A stretch of DNA of 64,000 nt from Dimorphilus gyrociliatus (taxonomy: Eukaryota > Annelida > Polychaeta > Dinophilidae), in contig CAJFCJ010000019.1 in assembly GCA_904063045.1 (NCBI GenBank), forward strand, positions 372,001 to 436,000. Direction: 5' to 3'. A program made the position numbers and the translations under genes. Below the pieces are notes generated by a model, which was not told the DNA's origin, made no database searches, and worked only from the letters and a program-made list of their open reading frames with translations. This document shows positions 23,752 through 34,915 of this stretch, in pieces (the first letter of the stretch is position 1; each line of letters starts with the position of its first letter).

Positions 23752-24283
23752 TTTTTGTTTTCGTTAAGTACTTTCAAAAAAGTCTTACGATGTTTTTATA
23801 ACTTAGATAAAAATCAAATTCTTTTTTAAATATATTCATATCCGCTAGATGTCGTATTTATTATATTTAATATATCTATGTATACAATCTATATTTTTCT
23901 TTCCTTTGTAAAGTCGTCTTATCCCCTCTATCTTTTACCTTCTAAGAAATGTCTTCTAAAGGCAAATCTATTGAAAAATATTTAATTTTATATGAGTATA
24001 TAGGCCTTACTAAACCTATATCTTTTCAAATACATTATATCCGAAAAATAAGACACCCAACTGTTAGCAAACACTTCTCAGTAAGTTTTATAATCAACCA
24101 TGACCTAGTTTAATCAAATCCTCAAAAAGTACGCTTATAAAAAAAGACGGAGCAATTTATTTAAATGGACGACATTTTATTGAAAAAGAAAAAGATTTTA
24201 TAATCAAAAGTTTTCATTCGACATGTTCAAAATATCATCAAGTCTATGTCTGTTAATTAAATGAAAATTAACCCATATCTAGT
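23752..24283. other. intergenic, small TM gene to BHMT
   Basis: This is a 532-bp spacer. It includes possible plus-strand coding fragments at 23949-24260, listed separately. No other element was identified. Confidence 0.4.
23949..24261 (+). pseudogene. possible small gene or coding remnant
   Basis: From ATG 23949 a frame reads MSSKGKSIEKYLILYEYIGL and continues to KHFS, where a good donor (gtaagt) occurs at about 24080. Further on, a second frame reads KKDGAIYLNGRHFIEKEKDF and ends CSKYHQVYVC before a stop at about 24259. Both pieces look protein-like, but I could not join them in phase with canonical splice sites. The reading is either a small divergent gene with an acceptor I missed or a decayed remnant, possibly of a mobile-element-derived gene. 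It is unassigned. Confidence 0.22.
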
Positions 24284-25607
24284 TCACTTTCTATTACGAT
24301 TGGTTATCAATTGATTAATTTCAGTATCAGTTGTTACATCTTTCTTTTGCTTCAAAATATCATCTCCCTAAAAATAGAACAATTATTGATAAATAGATAA
24401 ATACTGTAAACAATAACTTGATAATATACTTACAGCAGTGACACCCCAGGCGTCTGGTTCCGACATAGAGGGGCATAACGGCCTACCAGAACCTGGTTTC
24501 AAGTTTTCCCAATAATCTTTTCTTGCTCTAGCTCTTACCCACGGTTTCGTGTGAAGACGTAAACCTTCACCCCATTTATCGTGCTTTTCTGAAGCATTGC
24601 AAGATTTTCCTCGCTCTTTCTCCAACTCTTCCGAGATAGCTCTAATATGATAGGGTTCGAAACCGCAACAGCCGCCAATATATCTTACACCTATTTCATA
24701 CGCTTCTCTAGCATATTTTTGAATATCCCAGCGGGTGCATATTCTTGATTCAAGAGCGAAGGGAAATTCTGGTAAGTCTATGAAACCTTGTTTATTACAG
24801 TCGGGAGTCATAAAGGCTAGTGGTTGACTCATCAAGAAAGGTTTAAGACCTGCAGCATCCAAGCCTTTCTTCATCTCTCTAATACCTTCAAGAACGGTAG
24901 GGGGATCGAAATGGCAATTAATACCAACAATATCTGCTCCTGCCTTTGCCATTCTTACACCGCATTCGGCCGTGCTAATATTGTGCAAATCTCCTTCTGG
25001 TCCAATACACATAGTTGAAGCAACAGGTAGTCCAGATTCTTTACAAACAGAAATAGCCCATTCCATCTCTTCTATATGCTCAAAGTATTCGCATAATAGG
25101 AAATCTACTTTGTTGTCGACGAAAACCTTCACTTGTTTACGGAAAATTTCTTGAACAGCTGCTTTGCCGTCACCGCTCAAATAGGTGGGAGTTTGAGAAA
25201 TACCTCCCAATATCAAGGCGTCTCCTTCATTAGCCACTTGTCTGGCAATATCACAAGCGGCTTTATTAATTTTCTCACCTGTATATTGGGACTGAGCCTT
25301 ATTTCCTCTATTTTCCAACTTGTCATCGCTAGCGTAGAAAGTAAAAGCTTGCATAACATCAGCTCCGGCGTTTAAAAATTCTCTGTGCAATTGACGAACA
25401 CCATCTGGATTTTCAACAGTTGCCTCGGGTGTCCAAGGCCCAGCTTTAACGTATCCTCTCTTTTCGAGAGCGAAAACAAATCCTCCGTCTCCTACAACAA
25501 CACCATCTCTAAGACGTTCAAGAATTCCTTTCTTCGGCTATATGAGAAGAAATAAAAGGCATTGTTTTAATGATATACATTAAGTTGGCTATTGAGTTAC
25601 TCACCAT
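24284..25607 (-). CDS. BHMT: betaine-homocysteine S-methyltransferase
   Basis: BHMT transfers a methyl group from betaine to homocysteine, giving methionine and dimethylglycine; it is a cytosolic zinc enzyme. Three coding exons (25607-25605, 25537-24434, 24367-24284) sum to 1182 nt, 393 residues. The first coding exon is the ATG alone, followed directly by gtgagt. The body reads [28 protein letters not shown], then the Zn-site Cys in GINCHFDPP and the [13 protein letters not shown] pair. The C-terminus runs [18 protein letters not shown], as in animal BHMT, which supports BHMT rather than a bacterial-type homocysteine methyltransferase. It is divergent from DMGDH, the next enzyme of the pathway. 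Confidence 0.95.
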
Positions 25608-26215
25608 AATTGCAACTGACCAAGTCTGAATAGGTTGTAACGTCTTAACTGTTTTTAAACTAAATAAATGGGTGATCTAACTAGATATGTTTAGGTAAGT
25701 AGCTACATGAACTTGACTTGTATTATTCATGCAAATCAAAAGTTATCACCAAGTTGTTTATAGCCAATTTATAGATTGTATTTATTTATTCTTTAATGTT
25801 TAGCATACTTTAGGAATATAATTAGTCTTTATCAGTAATGTTCTTTCCATGAGTCAACACCCCTATTCCTTGTTGTAAACTCAGCTTTTGGTGAGCCAAG
25901 TTCGTTTCATCCTGAGACAGTCCGAAACCGGTTAAATCTAGTTGTTATTTTCTCCAAGCCTGCCTGGAGGATTACTCAAGTCGAAAGGTCGTACATGTTT
26001 ACCTTTAAAAGCTGAGTGTTAAATTAAAAGCTTAAGATATCAATGTAAAAGCGTCTATACAAAACATCTATTGCTATTTGTTTACAGTTTAATCTATTAT
26101 CGAATGAAAAAGTATTACCTTTGTTTGTTTTCTTTTGACAATAAAAAGTCAGAGTCAAATTCAAACAATTTCATAAAGTGAGATGCTTTGGTAAGAACGC
26201 TTATTCCTCGAAGTA
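25608..26215. promoter_or_regulatory. BHMT/DMGDH shared divergent promoter
   Basis: This 608-bp interval separates the start codons of two consecutive-pathway enzymes. Its central part (about 25860-26025) is bounded by an imperfect inverted repeat (arms around ACTCAGCTTTT at 25879-25889 and its complement at 26007-26017) and includes a small hairpin (CTCCA/TGGAG, about 25952-25969). Co-regulation of the pair is inferred, not shown. Confidence 0.5.
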
Positions 26216-29127
26216 ATGAAGCGTCTTCTTTTCAACATAGGCCGAAATTCGGCTTGTCAACAATGGTCTAGATATTTTTCCAGGTGTGTATCATATAAAA
26301 GATAATGATTATTTTGTTCAAAAAAGGCCTAGATTGCCTGTGAGACTTTCTTAGATAAGAAAATAATAATAATTATATTGAATAGTGAACCATCTTCTCA
26401 AGCCAGTACTGTTGTCATCGGAGGAGGATGCTGTGGTGTAAGTTTAGCTTATCATTTGGCAAAGGCTGGTCAGAAGGATGTAGTTCTTCTGGAAAAAACA
26501 GAATTAACGGCTGGTTCAACTTGGCACGCAGCTGGTTTAACAACCTATTACAATCCTGGTATCAATATGAAGAAAATCCACCATTACAGTTTAAGCCTGT
26601 TCAACCAACTGGAGAAGGAAACAGGTCAGCCTGTTGGTCTTCATAAGTGTGGTAGTTTGAGAATTGCACAAACACCAGACAGAGTGGATGAATTTCGTCA
26701 TCAAATGTCGAGACAAGGGTGGAATGAAGCCGAACAGAGACTGGTATTACCAGAAGAAATAAAAGAGATGTTTCCTCTTTTAAACATGGATACGGTAAGA
26801 TCTTATCTTGTCTATTTGATTTTCATTACTTTATATTGATACATTTATAGATATTGGCTGGTTTATACAATCCTGGAGACGGCCACATAGATCCATATTC
26901 CTTAACACAGGCCATGGCCGCAGGGGCTAGAAAATATGGAGCCAAACTTATTCAAAATGCGCCTGTTCATGGTTTAAAACAGAGATCTGACGGAAAATGG
27001 GAAGTAGATACCGTCGGTGGAACTATTATTGCTGACAGGATTGTCAACACTGCTGGGTTTTGGGGAAAACACGTGGGTGAATTGGCTGGTATCCATCACC
27101 CTTTGGTGCCCATTCATCATCAATACGTCGTGACGAAAACCATACCTGAAGTTAAGGCGTTGAAAAAAGAACCACCCGTTCTAAGAGATCTTGAAAATTC
27201 TTATTATCTTAGACAAGAACGAGATGGACTATTAATAGGTCCTTATGAACGACAAAGTCTCATGAAAATGAGCGTTGATTGGTATGATGACGCTCCACCT
27301 GCAGATTTTGGTCGAGAATTATTTGAATCTGATTTGGAAAGGCTGGAAGATTATTTATCAGCCGCTATGTCACTGATTCCAGCTATGGAGAATGCTGAGA
27401 TACAAACTGTTGTTTGTGGTCCGATAACTTATTCTCCAGATCTGTTGCCAATGGTCGGCCCACACAGGGAAGCAGACAATTATTGGACTATCATTGGAGC
27501 CTCCTACGGGATAATTCATTCTGGTGGATTGGGAAAATACGTTAGCGACTGGATAATTAATGGGGAGCCTAGTTTCGATCTGATTGAAACCGACCCCAAT
27601 CGATACTCAACTTGGACAAATCGAGAATATACTCTGGCAAAAATTAGAGAAAGCTATGGTATGAATAACGCGCTGGCTGTTCCTCATGAAGAAAGAGAAG
27701 CGGGAAGACCTACTATAAGGGTCAACATGGAACTTTTCAAGGCGTTGAAAGCCAAAGGTGGAGAATTCGGCTTTAAATCAGGGTGGGAAAGTCCATTATG
27801 GTTTGCGAAAGAGGGAGATGAGTCAGGCTATAAGCCAAGCTTCAGGAGAACGAACTGGTTCGAACCTGTTCGAAGAGAAACAGAGTTGGTCATGGAAAAA
27901 GTAGGAGTTATTGACTTGACATCTTTCGCTAAATTTAACGTTGAGGGAAAAGACGCGTCAGCTTTTATGGACTATGTAGGGGCTAATAATATCCCAAAAG
28001 AAGGCAAGATTGCTTTGTGTCATTTACTCACGCCCAGTGGAAAGGTCTATGGAGAGTTAACCGTGTCTGCCTTACCCGACGGCTCCTATTTTTGTGTGAC
28101 CGGTACCATTTTTCTTTATATTAAATAATGAATATCTATTAACTACTCGTTATTCAAAATTAGGTGCTGGATCAGAATTTCACGATTTACGATGGATGGA
28201 GACGATTGCTAAAGAAAAGGGGTTCAATGTTTCTATTTCCAATTGCACAGAGAAATATGGCTGCCTCGGTCTTGCCGGACCAAAGTCGAGAGATGTTATG
28301 AAACGTTTAGTTGATAATGATTTAGATATTTCCAACGAAGCTTGGAATTTTATGGAAGTCAAAGATATTCAAATGAAAGGTATAAATGTGCGGGCCTTAA
28401 GAGTATCGTATACTGGTGAATTGGGCTGGGAATTATATATGGATATGGCAGATACAATAAAGATTTATAATATGATCCAAGAAGAGGGAGAATCATTTGG
28501 AGTAGGTGATTTCGGAGGCTTTGCGCTAAATAGTTTGAGATTGGACAAGGGCCTTAGGGCTTGGGGATTAGAGGTAAGCATAAATCTTTGATTAAATGCT
28601 GACAACTGATTAATGTCATTTACAATTATATAGATGAATATGGATAAAGATCCCATTCAAGCTGGTCTTGGAATGTTTATTAAAACAAATAAGGTTTGCT
28701 GAGTACTTAGACAAGTTTTTTTTTTGTTTTTTAAATAAATAACTCTAAATAACTCTTACTAATTGCCCAGAAAGTGGATTTCGTTGGAAAGGAGGCGATT
28801 AAAAAAATGCTGTCCAATAGGCCTACAAATGTGTTGAGTTTTCTACACATAAAAACTGATGATATTGATTCCGAAGGCAACGAATCGGTATGGTATAATG
28901 GAAAAGTCGTCGGTAATACAACATCCGGAACGTATAGTTACACAGTCAACACAAATGTTGCATTCGCATATTTACCAATTGATTTAAGTGTTCCCGGAAG
29001 TAAAGTTCAAGTAGAACTTTTGGGCAAGTTTTATGACGCAATAGTACAAAAAGGACCACCGTTAAAGATTGAAAGTGTAAGAGCACCGGAAGAAATAGAG
29101 GAGATACGTAAACACTTTACTAATTAA
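26216..29127 (+). CDS. DMGDH: dimethylglycine dehydrogenase, mitochondrial
   Basis: DMGDH oxidises dimethylglycine to sarcosine in the mitochondrial matrix, passing electrons to ETF and one-carbon units to tetrahydrofolate. Six exons (26216-26283, 26386-26794, 26851-28102, 28164-28573, 28634-28693, 28771-29127) sum to 2556 nt, 851 residues. Exon 1 encodes a basic presequence ([16 protein letters not shown]...RYFS). The FAD-binding [20 protein letters not shown] and the GSTWHAAGL motif (His for covalent FAD) follow, then [40 protein letters not shown] and the C-terminal GcvT-like folate domain ([28 protein letters not shown]). These blocks match DMGDH more closely than sarcosine dehydrogenase. 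Confidence 0.95.
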
Positions 29128-29622
29128 AATATTAATAACAGTAATAAAAAATTATAATAAATAATATACGTGTCGTTTCTATTGAAATAAATGTTCTAAT
29201 TATCTAAAAGTGTTCTCTTCTTTCTTTTACCTTATTTGGCACGTAACACTTTAATCGAAGGAGAATTTATTAACGAAACTAGCACTGCAGGGTACGACAA
29301 CTACAATTCTATTTCTTCACGTTTTTATTTTATTGTTTATATTTCGGGAAGTAACAGATAGTTATCCACAATCTGGGGCTTTTTTTATATAAACTAAATT
29401 AATTATACAGTTAAGTAATGATACAGTAATTAGACACTTTATAATCCAGGTAAAGTTGATAAAAACAAATACGCTTTTTCTTTTATAAGTGGAGCATGTT
29501 TTGAGAAGAAAAAAAACTAAAGCTAAAAAGTAGGGCAAAGTTGAATACTAATCAATACTAATCTGCTACAAAAATGACAAAATAGATAGGAAAAAGTAAA
29601 GAGAAATCATCCACAGTAGATA
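29128..29622. other. intergenic, DMGDH to coiled-coil gene (convergent)
   Basis: This 495-bp AT-rich gap between convergent stop codons holds the 3' UTRs. No other element was seen. Confidence 0.5.
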
Positions 29623-30846
29623 TTAATTACTTAGAACTATTAATTTTGATTTGGAATCAATGATGTAAACTTTTATCTGATCAAAATGATAATGAGAGTC
29701 CATTACGCAAACGGGATTCTCAAGATCAATAATATTATCGACGAAATTTCCTTCTTTATTTATCATCCTTAAAAGTGTTTTTGACGATTCAGCAATTAAA
29801 TAACCGCATGGTAAAGTAGTAATAATAATTGATTCGCTCAAATCTTTTAAAAGTCTCACATCGGTTAATGGACTATAATTAATACTTTTAATCATTTCTC
29901 CATTTTCTATATCGCATATTTCGAGCGATTCACCTTGGAAGACAACAAAATGTTTCTTGTTGCTTGATAATTTAATACTTTTAACCATTTGGCAGGTTAT
30001 TCTCCATAATAGAACAGTTGTGTCGTATTTGTACAAAGCAACCCAATTCTTAAACGAGCTACCAACTAGTAAACCTTTTTCTGCGCATTCTATAAAGTTT
30101 GCATTTAATTCTCCACGCCAACTAACAAATTCTAAGTTAGGAAAGTCTCCCTTCAATATAAATCTGGCTCCATTGTCGGCAACGTGTATGAGATACATGC
30201 TCTCCATGCAGCTACTTAAAGCTAAATCGTCCATGAAAGTATTAGCCGAGTAAATCTCTTTAATAAAAGACCCTTTAAGGTCGTAGAAGTCTATTCTAGA
30301 AACTGATCCAGTATAAATTAATAGATATAAGCCTCTACAGCATGAAACGATACTGTAAATTTCTTGTCTTCCTTCTCTTAAGTTCACAACATTTTTTATT
30401 TTTAGACGAACTTCTTGAACGCCTGTACAATTTTTTATTTGGACAATTTCTCCAATTTCCGTTTCGTCATTTTGCCACAACAATTTAACTTTTGTTAACA
30501 AAATGTCTTTCCTTCTATTTAATAATTTGCTTTTAAGCTTTATTCTCTCTTCTATAAACTCAACAGGATCCAAATTTCGGAGAGCGTCGAACAACTCTTT
30601 AAACTCATCAACTTTTCTCCTCTTTAGGTTAAAAGCGTCCCTTAAATCCTGAGTAATCCTAATTACACTGTTGTCGTCGTCATCGTGCCGAATTTGCTGT
30701 ATTCTTTCATCTAGTCTCCTTGATAATTCTGCTTCTTCCGATTCAATTTTCTCTAATATGTATTCTATTTGATGAATAACAAGATCATAATTAGCGTCTA
30801 AACTATGCACATCTTCAATTTCATCTTCACCCTCCCAGGTAGCCAT
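29623..30846 (-). CDS. coiled-coil plus propeller-like protein, unrecognised
   Basis: This is a single open exon of about 407 residues from ATG 30846 (MATWEGEDEIEDVHS); an upstream non-coding exon is possible. Residues about 15-150 are strongly charged and helical, forming a predicted coiled coil (YILEKIESEEAELSRRLDER). The remainder has regularly spaced hydrophobic beta-strand-like segments (EIYSIVSCCRGLYLLIYTG, RIDFYDLKGSFI, WVALYKYDTTVLLWRI, SLEICDIENGEMIKSI) that resemble a WD/NHL-type propeller without canonical WD dipeptides. The coiled coil followed by NHL-like repeats recalls TRIM proteins lacking RING and B-box, but no such domain can be seen. The function is unknown. Confidence 0.55.
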   Translation of the reverse strand: MATWEGEDEIEDVHSLDANYDLVIHQIEYILEKIESEEAELSRRLDERIQQIRHDDDDNSVIRITQDLRDAFNLKRRKVDEFKELFDALRNLDPVEFIEERIKLKSKLLNRRKDILLTKVKLLWQNDETEIGEIVQIKNCTGVQEVRLKIKNVVNLREGRQEIYSIVSCCRGLYLLIYTGSVSRIDFYDLKGSFIKEIYSANTFMDDLALSSCMESMYLIHVADNGARFILKGDFPNLEFVSWRGELNANFIECAEKGLLVGSSFKNWVALYKYDTTVLLWRITCQMVKSIKLSSNKKHFVVFQGESLEICDIENGEMIKSINYSPLTDVRLLKDLSESIIITTLPCGYLIAESSKTLLRMINKEGNFVDNIIDLENPVCVMDSHYHFDQIKVYIIDSKSKLIVLSN

Positions 30847-31206
30847 ATCCTTTATAAAAAAGAAGGGAGATACGTGATGAGACGAATTTCTTCGAAATGA
30901 ATTGAACAAATGAACGAATAGTTAGAAACAAATAAAAGTGAGCTGTATTCTAATTAGGCTTAAGTTTTTTTTGTATTTAGAAAAACAACAACAAAAAATA
31001 ACCTTATTTTCCTCCATTTTGCTTTAAAGAATACAACTTTTTCGATTGGAATATAAGTATGGAGTTTATTCTTATAAATAAAAATAATTATATGTATTGT
31101 ATATATATTTAAAAAAAAAACCAACTTAAAATAACATATATATAGTATATATAGAGATTTATTAAAAAGTGAAGCGCCATCTATTCGCTCTTTTCCCATT
31201 ACTGCA
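30847..31206. other. intergenic with CTCF/YY1-like site
   Basis: This 360-bp gap contains a perfect GCGCCATCTAT at 31174-31184 (ATAGATGGCGC on the minus strand), 23 bp beyond the FANCB stop codon, and TA-rich tracts around 31090-31150. Confidence 0.4.
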
Positions 31207-33348
31207 TTACTGGTCAGTTAAGTTGGAATCTGCAGGCAAATGCTTTCTCAAGGCGCATTTCAACAATTTCATTTGACCGTTGTCATTGGCGAAACAAGTC
31301 AATTTAAGAGTTGAGATTGATTCCTTTCCTATAGTTAGACGTATGCCGGCTAGAGATCCTTCATCTATCGCATAACTGTTACAATTTCTATTTAAACGTA
31401 GTTTCAATATGTTTACTAATAATTCTATTGGTATGTATGACGATTGTGATCGTATAGTCCATTTTTGTTCCAATTGTGCAGTATTCAGGGCAAGCAAATT
31501 TCTTTGGACAGTCAATAAATCATCGGAAATGTTTAATAAAGAAGCGTTGAATGTTGGGTTAAGTGCTTTATCGACATCGAAGGTTATTTTTTCTAGAAAT
31601 TTACTTCGTCCTTCTTTTAAATAACAAACGAATAAATCCAATTTAAAATCATTAGGAAAATCTACATCCATATTAAATTTAAAGCAAGTAGTTTGATAAG
31701 AATTTTCTTCCTTCTTCTTAGTTTTCAGAGGAGGAGGCGCAGACATTTTAACGTCAAATTTCTTTTGCTTGAAATTCAACTCCATATAATTTAGGTCATT
31801 TAAAGTATTTTTTGATGGGATCAATCTATATTCACAAAAATCTGGTAGGGTCGAGCTAGAACAAGAAGAATTCTATACAATTTTCGTTAGTGCTAATATT
31901 AACTATCAAACCTGTCTATTCCAATAATCCAATTACTATTGTAGAACTTTTCCCATATATCATATTTAAATGCGATCTGACTGTCCAATAGAGACAGTTC
32001 TTGGAAAGATTCTCGAATAAATTCATCTTTTTGCTTTGATAGTGATTTCAATTTCTCAACATAGTTGGCTTGTCGCTATCAATTAAAAAGAAGATAAAAT
32101 CACGTGATTAATTATTCTAAGGAAAAAATTAAACCTGTAAGGATAAATGAAGTGAACTAAAAACTTTATTCATAGTGGCAGATGGTTTGTCAGTTTCTTT
32201 CCTATTATCTGTCGTTTTTCGATCGACAATATCGTCTTTTTGTGAGCAATTAATAAGGCGAAGTTTTTCTGGAGTTTCGTTGTAAATTAACAATAGTTGA
32301 TTGGTTCCATCCAACAAAAAATCATCTATAAAAGTTTGCCGAACATTATTCTCCCGAGTTATTTCCTAGAAAAAGAAATTCTATACATATATACATAAAT
32401 ATATTGATTATCAATAATAATATTAGTTAGCTTAATAGGACGTACTTTTAAGTCAGACAATCTATAAATGACCAAAGAATGAGATGAATTTGAAACTATT
32501 AAATAATCATTGAATAAATTATCTAATATATTCATTCTTTGTATATTTTGAAGGTAAACATTAAAGCAGTTGATAAGTTTTCCATCTTTTAAGTGATGTA
32601 CAACAGATGAAGAAGTTGCAATGATTAGTTCCGAGGAAAATCGTGCTTCACTTTCGAAGTATTGTATTTTAATGCACTTTATACATTCTACAACCGATTG
32701 ATATTCTTTTGGAATCAGTTGACTGCAGTCAAATTCATCAGCAGAGTCGTCGTGCAGCAAAAATCCATGAAATCTTTCTTCTTTTTCAGTTTCGAGAAAA
32801 TATTTCCACATTATGGCACAGCAATTCTCCGATAACATCTTAGAATACAGTAGACGAGATATTCTTATCTTTTTATCCTTGAAGAAAACTGCCGATCCAA
32901 TAACTTTGAGCTTGGAAGATGGACGACCGAACGAACTTGGAACATAGCATATGACATTATCTTCAGGATAGACCCATAATAATGACGGACCGTCAAGGAA
33001 ATGTATAGGATTATTACTAAATCTTTTACATCTAAAATTATATAATTGGCGAAATTCTTCCGATTCTTCATCGACATAGCATACACTAAAATTGGGTTTT
33101 TTTGATGATTGAGTTAAAATACATATACCATTCCTCCCTTCACTCCTCGCTAAGCATATTTCACAGTCTATTACAACAAAGCTAGTTACTCCTATTTGCT
33201 CTTCTTTATGTAGGAGAATATCTCCATTCGCCAGTAAGCTTCCATTATCGCTCAAATTCAATCGAAATTTCCTCAAAGTTAGACTAGTATCCGTTTTACG
33301 TACTTCATATAACTTTCCTAAGTAATTGACAACTTTCTTAAAAGTCAT
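31207..33348 (-). CDS. FANCB: divergent Fanconi anaemia group B protein
   Basis: FANCB is part of the FANCB-FAAP100-FANCL catalytic module of the Fanconi core complex, which ubiquitinates FANCD2/FANCI in crosslink repair. At least four exons were found: 33348 to about 32448, about 32366-32134, about 32076-31913 and about 31854-31207. Weak but ordered matches to vertebrate FANCB were read by eye: FLDGPSLLWVYPEDNVICYV (human GPLILW...FFISS), IPKEYQSVVECIKCIKI (human IPPAYSSVVTYVHI), then ELIIATSSSVVHHLKDGKLI, and FIDDFLLDGTNQLLLIYN (human IDDFIGSGTEQVLLLF). The C-terminal exon has QRNLLALN and a leucine-rich KLRLNRNC region. The length of about 670 residues is shorter than human (859). Orthology needs profile confirmation. 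Confidence 0.72.
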
Positions 33349-33431
33349 GATACTTTAGTTAAATAATCAGTTTTATAAAGCAAGAAAATTATCTTTATAT
33401 TATTCGTTAGTAGAAAAGTTACATTTATAAA

Positions 33432-33448
33432 TAGCGCCCCCTTGTTGA
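33432..33448 (-). promoter_or_regulatory. CTCF-like motif upstream of FANCB
   Basis: On the minus strand the sequence reads TCAACAAGGGGGCGCTA, which agrees with the vertebrate CTCF core (C-A-x-x-A-G-G-G-G-G-C-G-C). CTCF binding itself cannot be shown here. Confidence 0.5.
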
Positions 33449-34858
33449 CAAATGATATTTAATACTAATTTGTTACAATATAATTTGGTAATAAAGATAG
33501 ATTGAAGTACGAAATGGAAGAGAATAAAAGATTCTTTAACTGTGATAATCATCTCCTACATTTACAAAATGATAGAAAAAGGCTAATGGATAACTACTTA
33601 CAGAAACCATAAACTAGTTTAGGCAAATATCCGAAATATGATCAGCGTCTCCCCTTGCACGTTCTCGAAACGCTCAAAATTGGTTATCATGTTTACTCGA
33701 ATCTTTTACTTCTCTTACTTCTTATAAATATATATACATTTGTATATATTGTTGTTGACTGGGAAAATTACTCTTTATCATATAAATAACGGTAAATAAT
33801 ATGCAGATATTGAGATCAAAACGTCACTATTCCAACTGTAATATATGGAAACCTATTCCAACCTTTAGGGCATAATCTTAAAATGACTATAAGTTTTTTT
33901 TTAAGTCGATTAATTAGAACGAGGATCGAGTTTTCTTATAAAAGACAGTATTACAAATAGTAATTAAAAATGCTAAACTAATTTTCTCCAACTTAATGAA
34001 GAGAGGGGAGAGAGTAAAGATCTATTGGAATAACAAGGAACAAAACAAAGAGAATAATGAGGATTAAAGAAAAAAAATATATATGGAGTTTCGTTTAACG
34101 AAGGATATCGTGGAAGATTAAAGAACTAATTTTTGTCTGCTAGTGTGCTAGTTTTTAAGGTCTTTGTCCAATGCCTATTTCATTTATCTAGGAAGATGTA
34201 GGATTAGGCTAAGGTACCTGGGGAAATTTTGTCAATTCTATTCAAACTATACATAGTCGAGATTTAAATCAATAGTGGCGGTCGTCCAGAAAATTACTTC
34301 TAATTAAGCCGGAAAGTGGTCCGATACTTATTGGAATGGAAGCTGCTACTATATGCATTCGCCTTCTTGGAAGATTAAATGCATCGATAGGCCTGTATTC
34401 TTTAAAGGCTTATGGTGAAAAGAAATTAGAATAACACGCAATGCACGGATTGGGAAAGTAGAAATCGTCGTTGGCGTCAATTAATGAGCCTGTACTCTCG
34501 CTCCAGTGATCCCTTTGCAGTATTGGATATAATTTGTATGGAAATAAGCGACAAAACACGTCGGCACGATCCCTTGACATGTAATATATGAGCATTCAGT
34601 AAAGCTGTCAAGATACGTTAACTTAACGATTTTCCTGTCAAAACAATACCGACGCAAAAAATGACGCTTGGCGATGCTTTGTTTTATATCTATATTTATT
34701 TTTTTCCAACACAAATTCATTCCTTTTTCAGGTATACAATTATTTTAACGCTCGACTGTTTGCAACGCCCTCCTGCGTCGATTCTAGACGCCTTTTAGTA
34801 GCAGGAAGTTTGGTCGTCTCCCTCTCTATAGCAGTGCCGACAATCACTGCAAACATCG

Positions 34859-34859
34859 C

Positions 34860-34913
<54 letters not shown>
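34859..34913. repeat. (CT)n microsatellite
   Basis: This pyrimidine tract is mostly uninterrupted CT from 34867 to 34911. Such GAGA-type tracts are common in promoters; here it is about 690 bp upstream of the type I membrane-protein gene. Confidence 0.9.

Positions 34914-34915
<2 letters not shown>

Noticed and set aside
25908-25940. Hammerhead-ribozyme-like core (CTGA...CGAAAC) in the BHMT/DMGDH promoter
   Set aside because: The conserved CTGANGA box is incomplete and no matching stem III plus cleavage triplet could be drawn.
26216-29127. Sarcosine dehydrogenase as an alternative to DMGDH
   Set aside because: [22 protein letters not shown] and [17 protein letters not shown] fit DMGDH better, and the BHMT neighbour supports it.
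29623-30846. Possible FAAP100, the partner of FANCB, next to the FANCB gene
   Set aside because: The domain order (coiled coil first, propeller after) and length do not fit FAAP100, and no motif match could be recalled.
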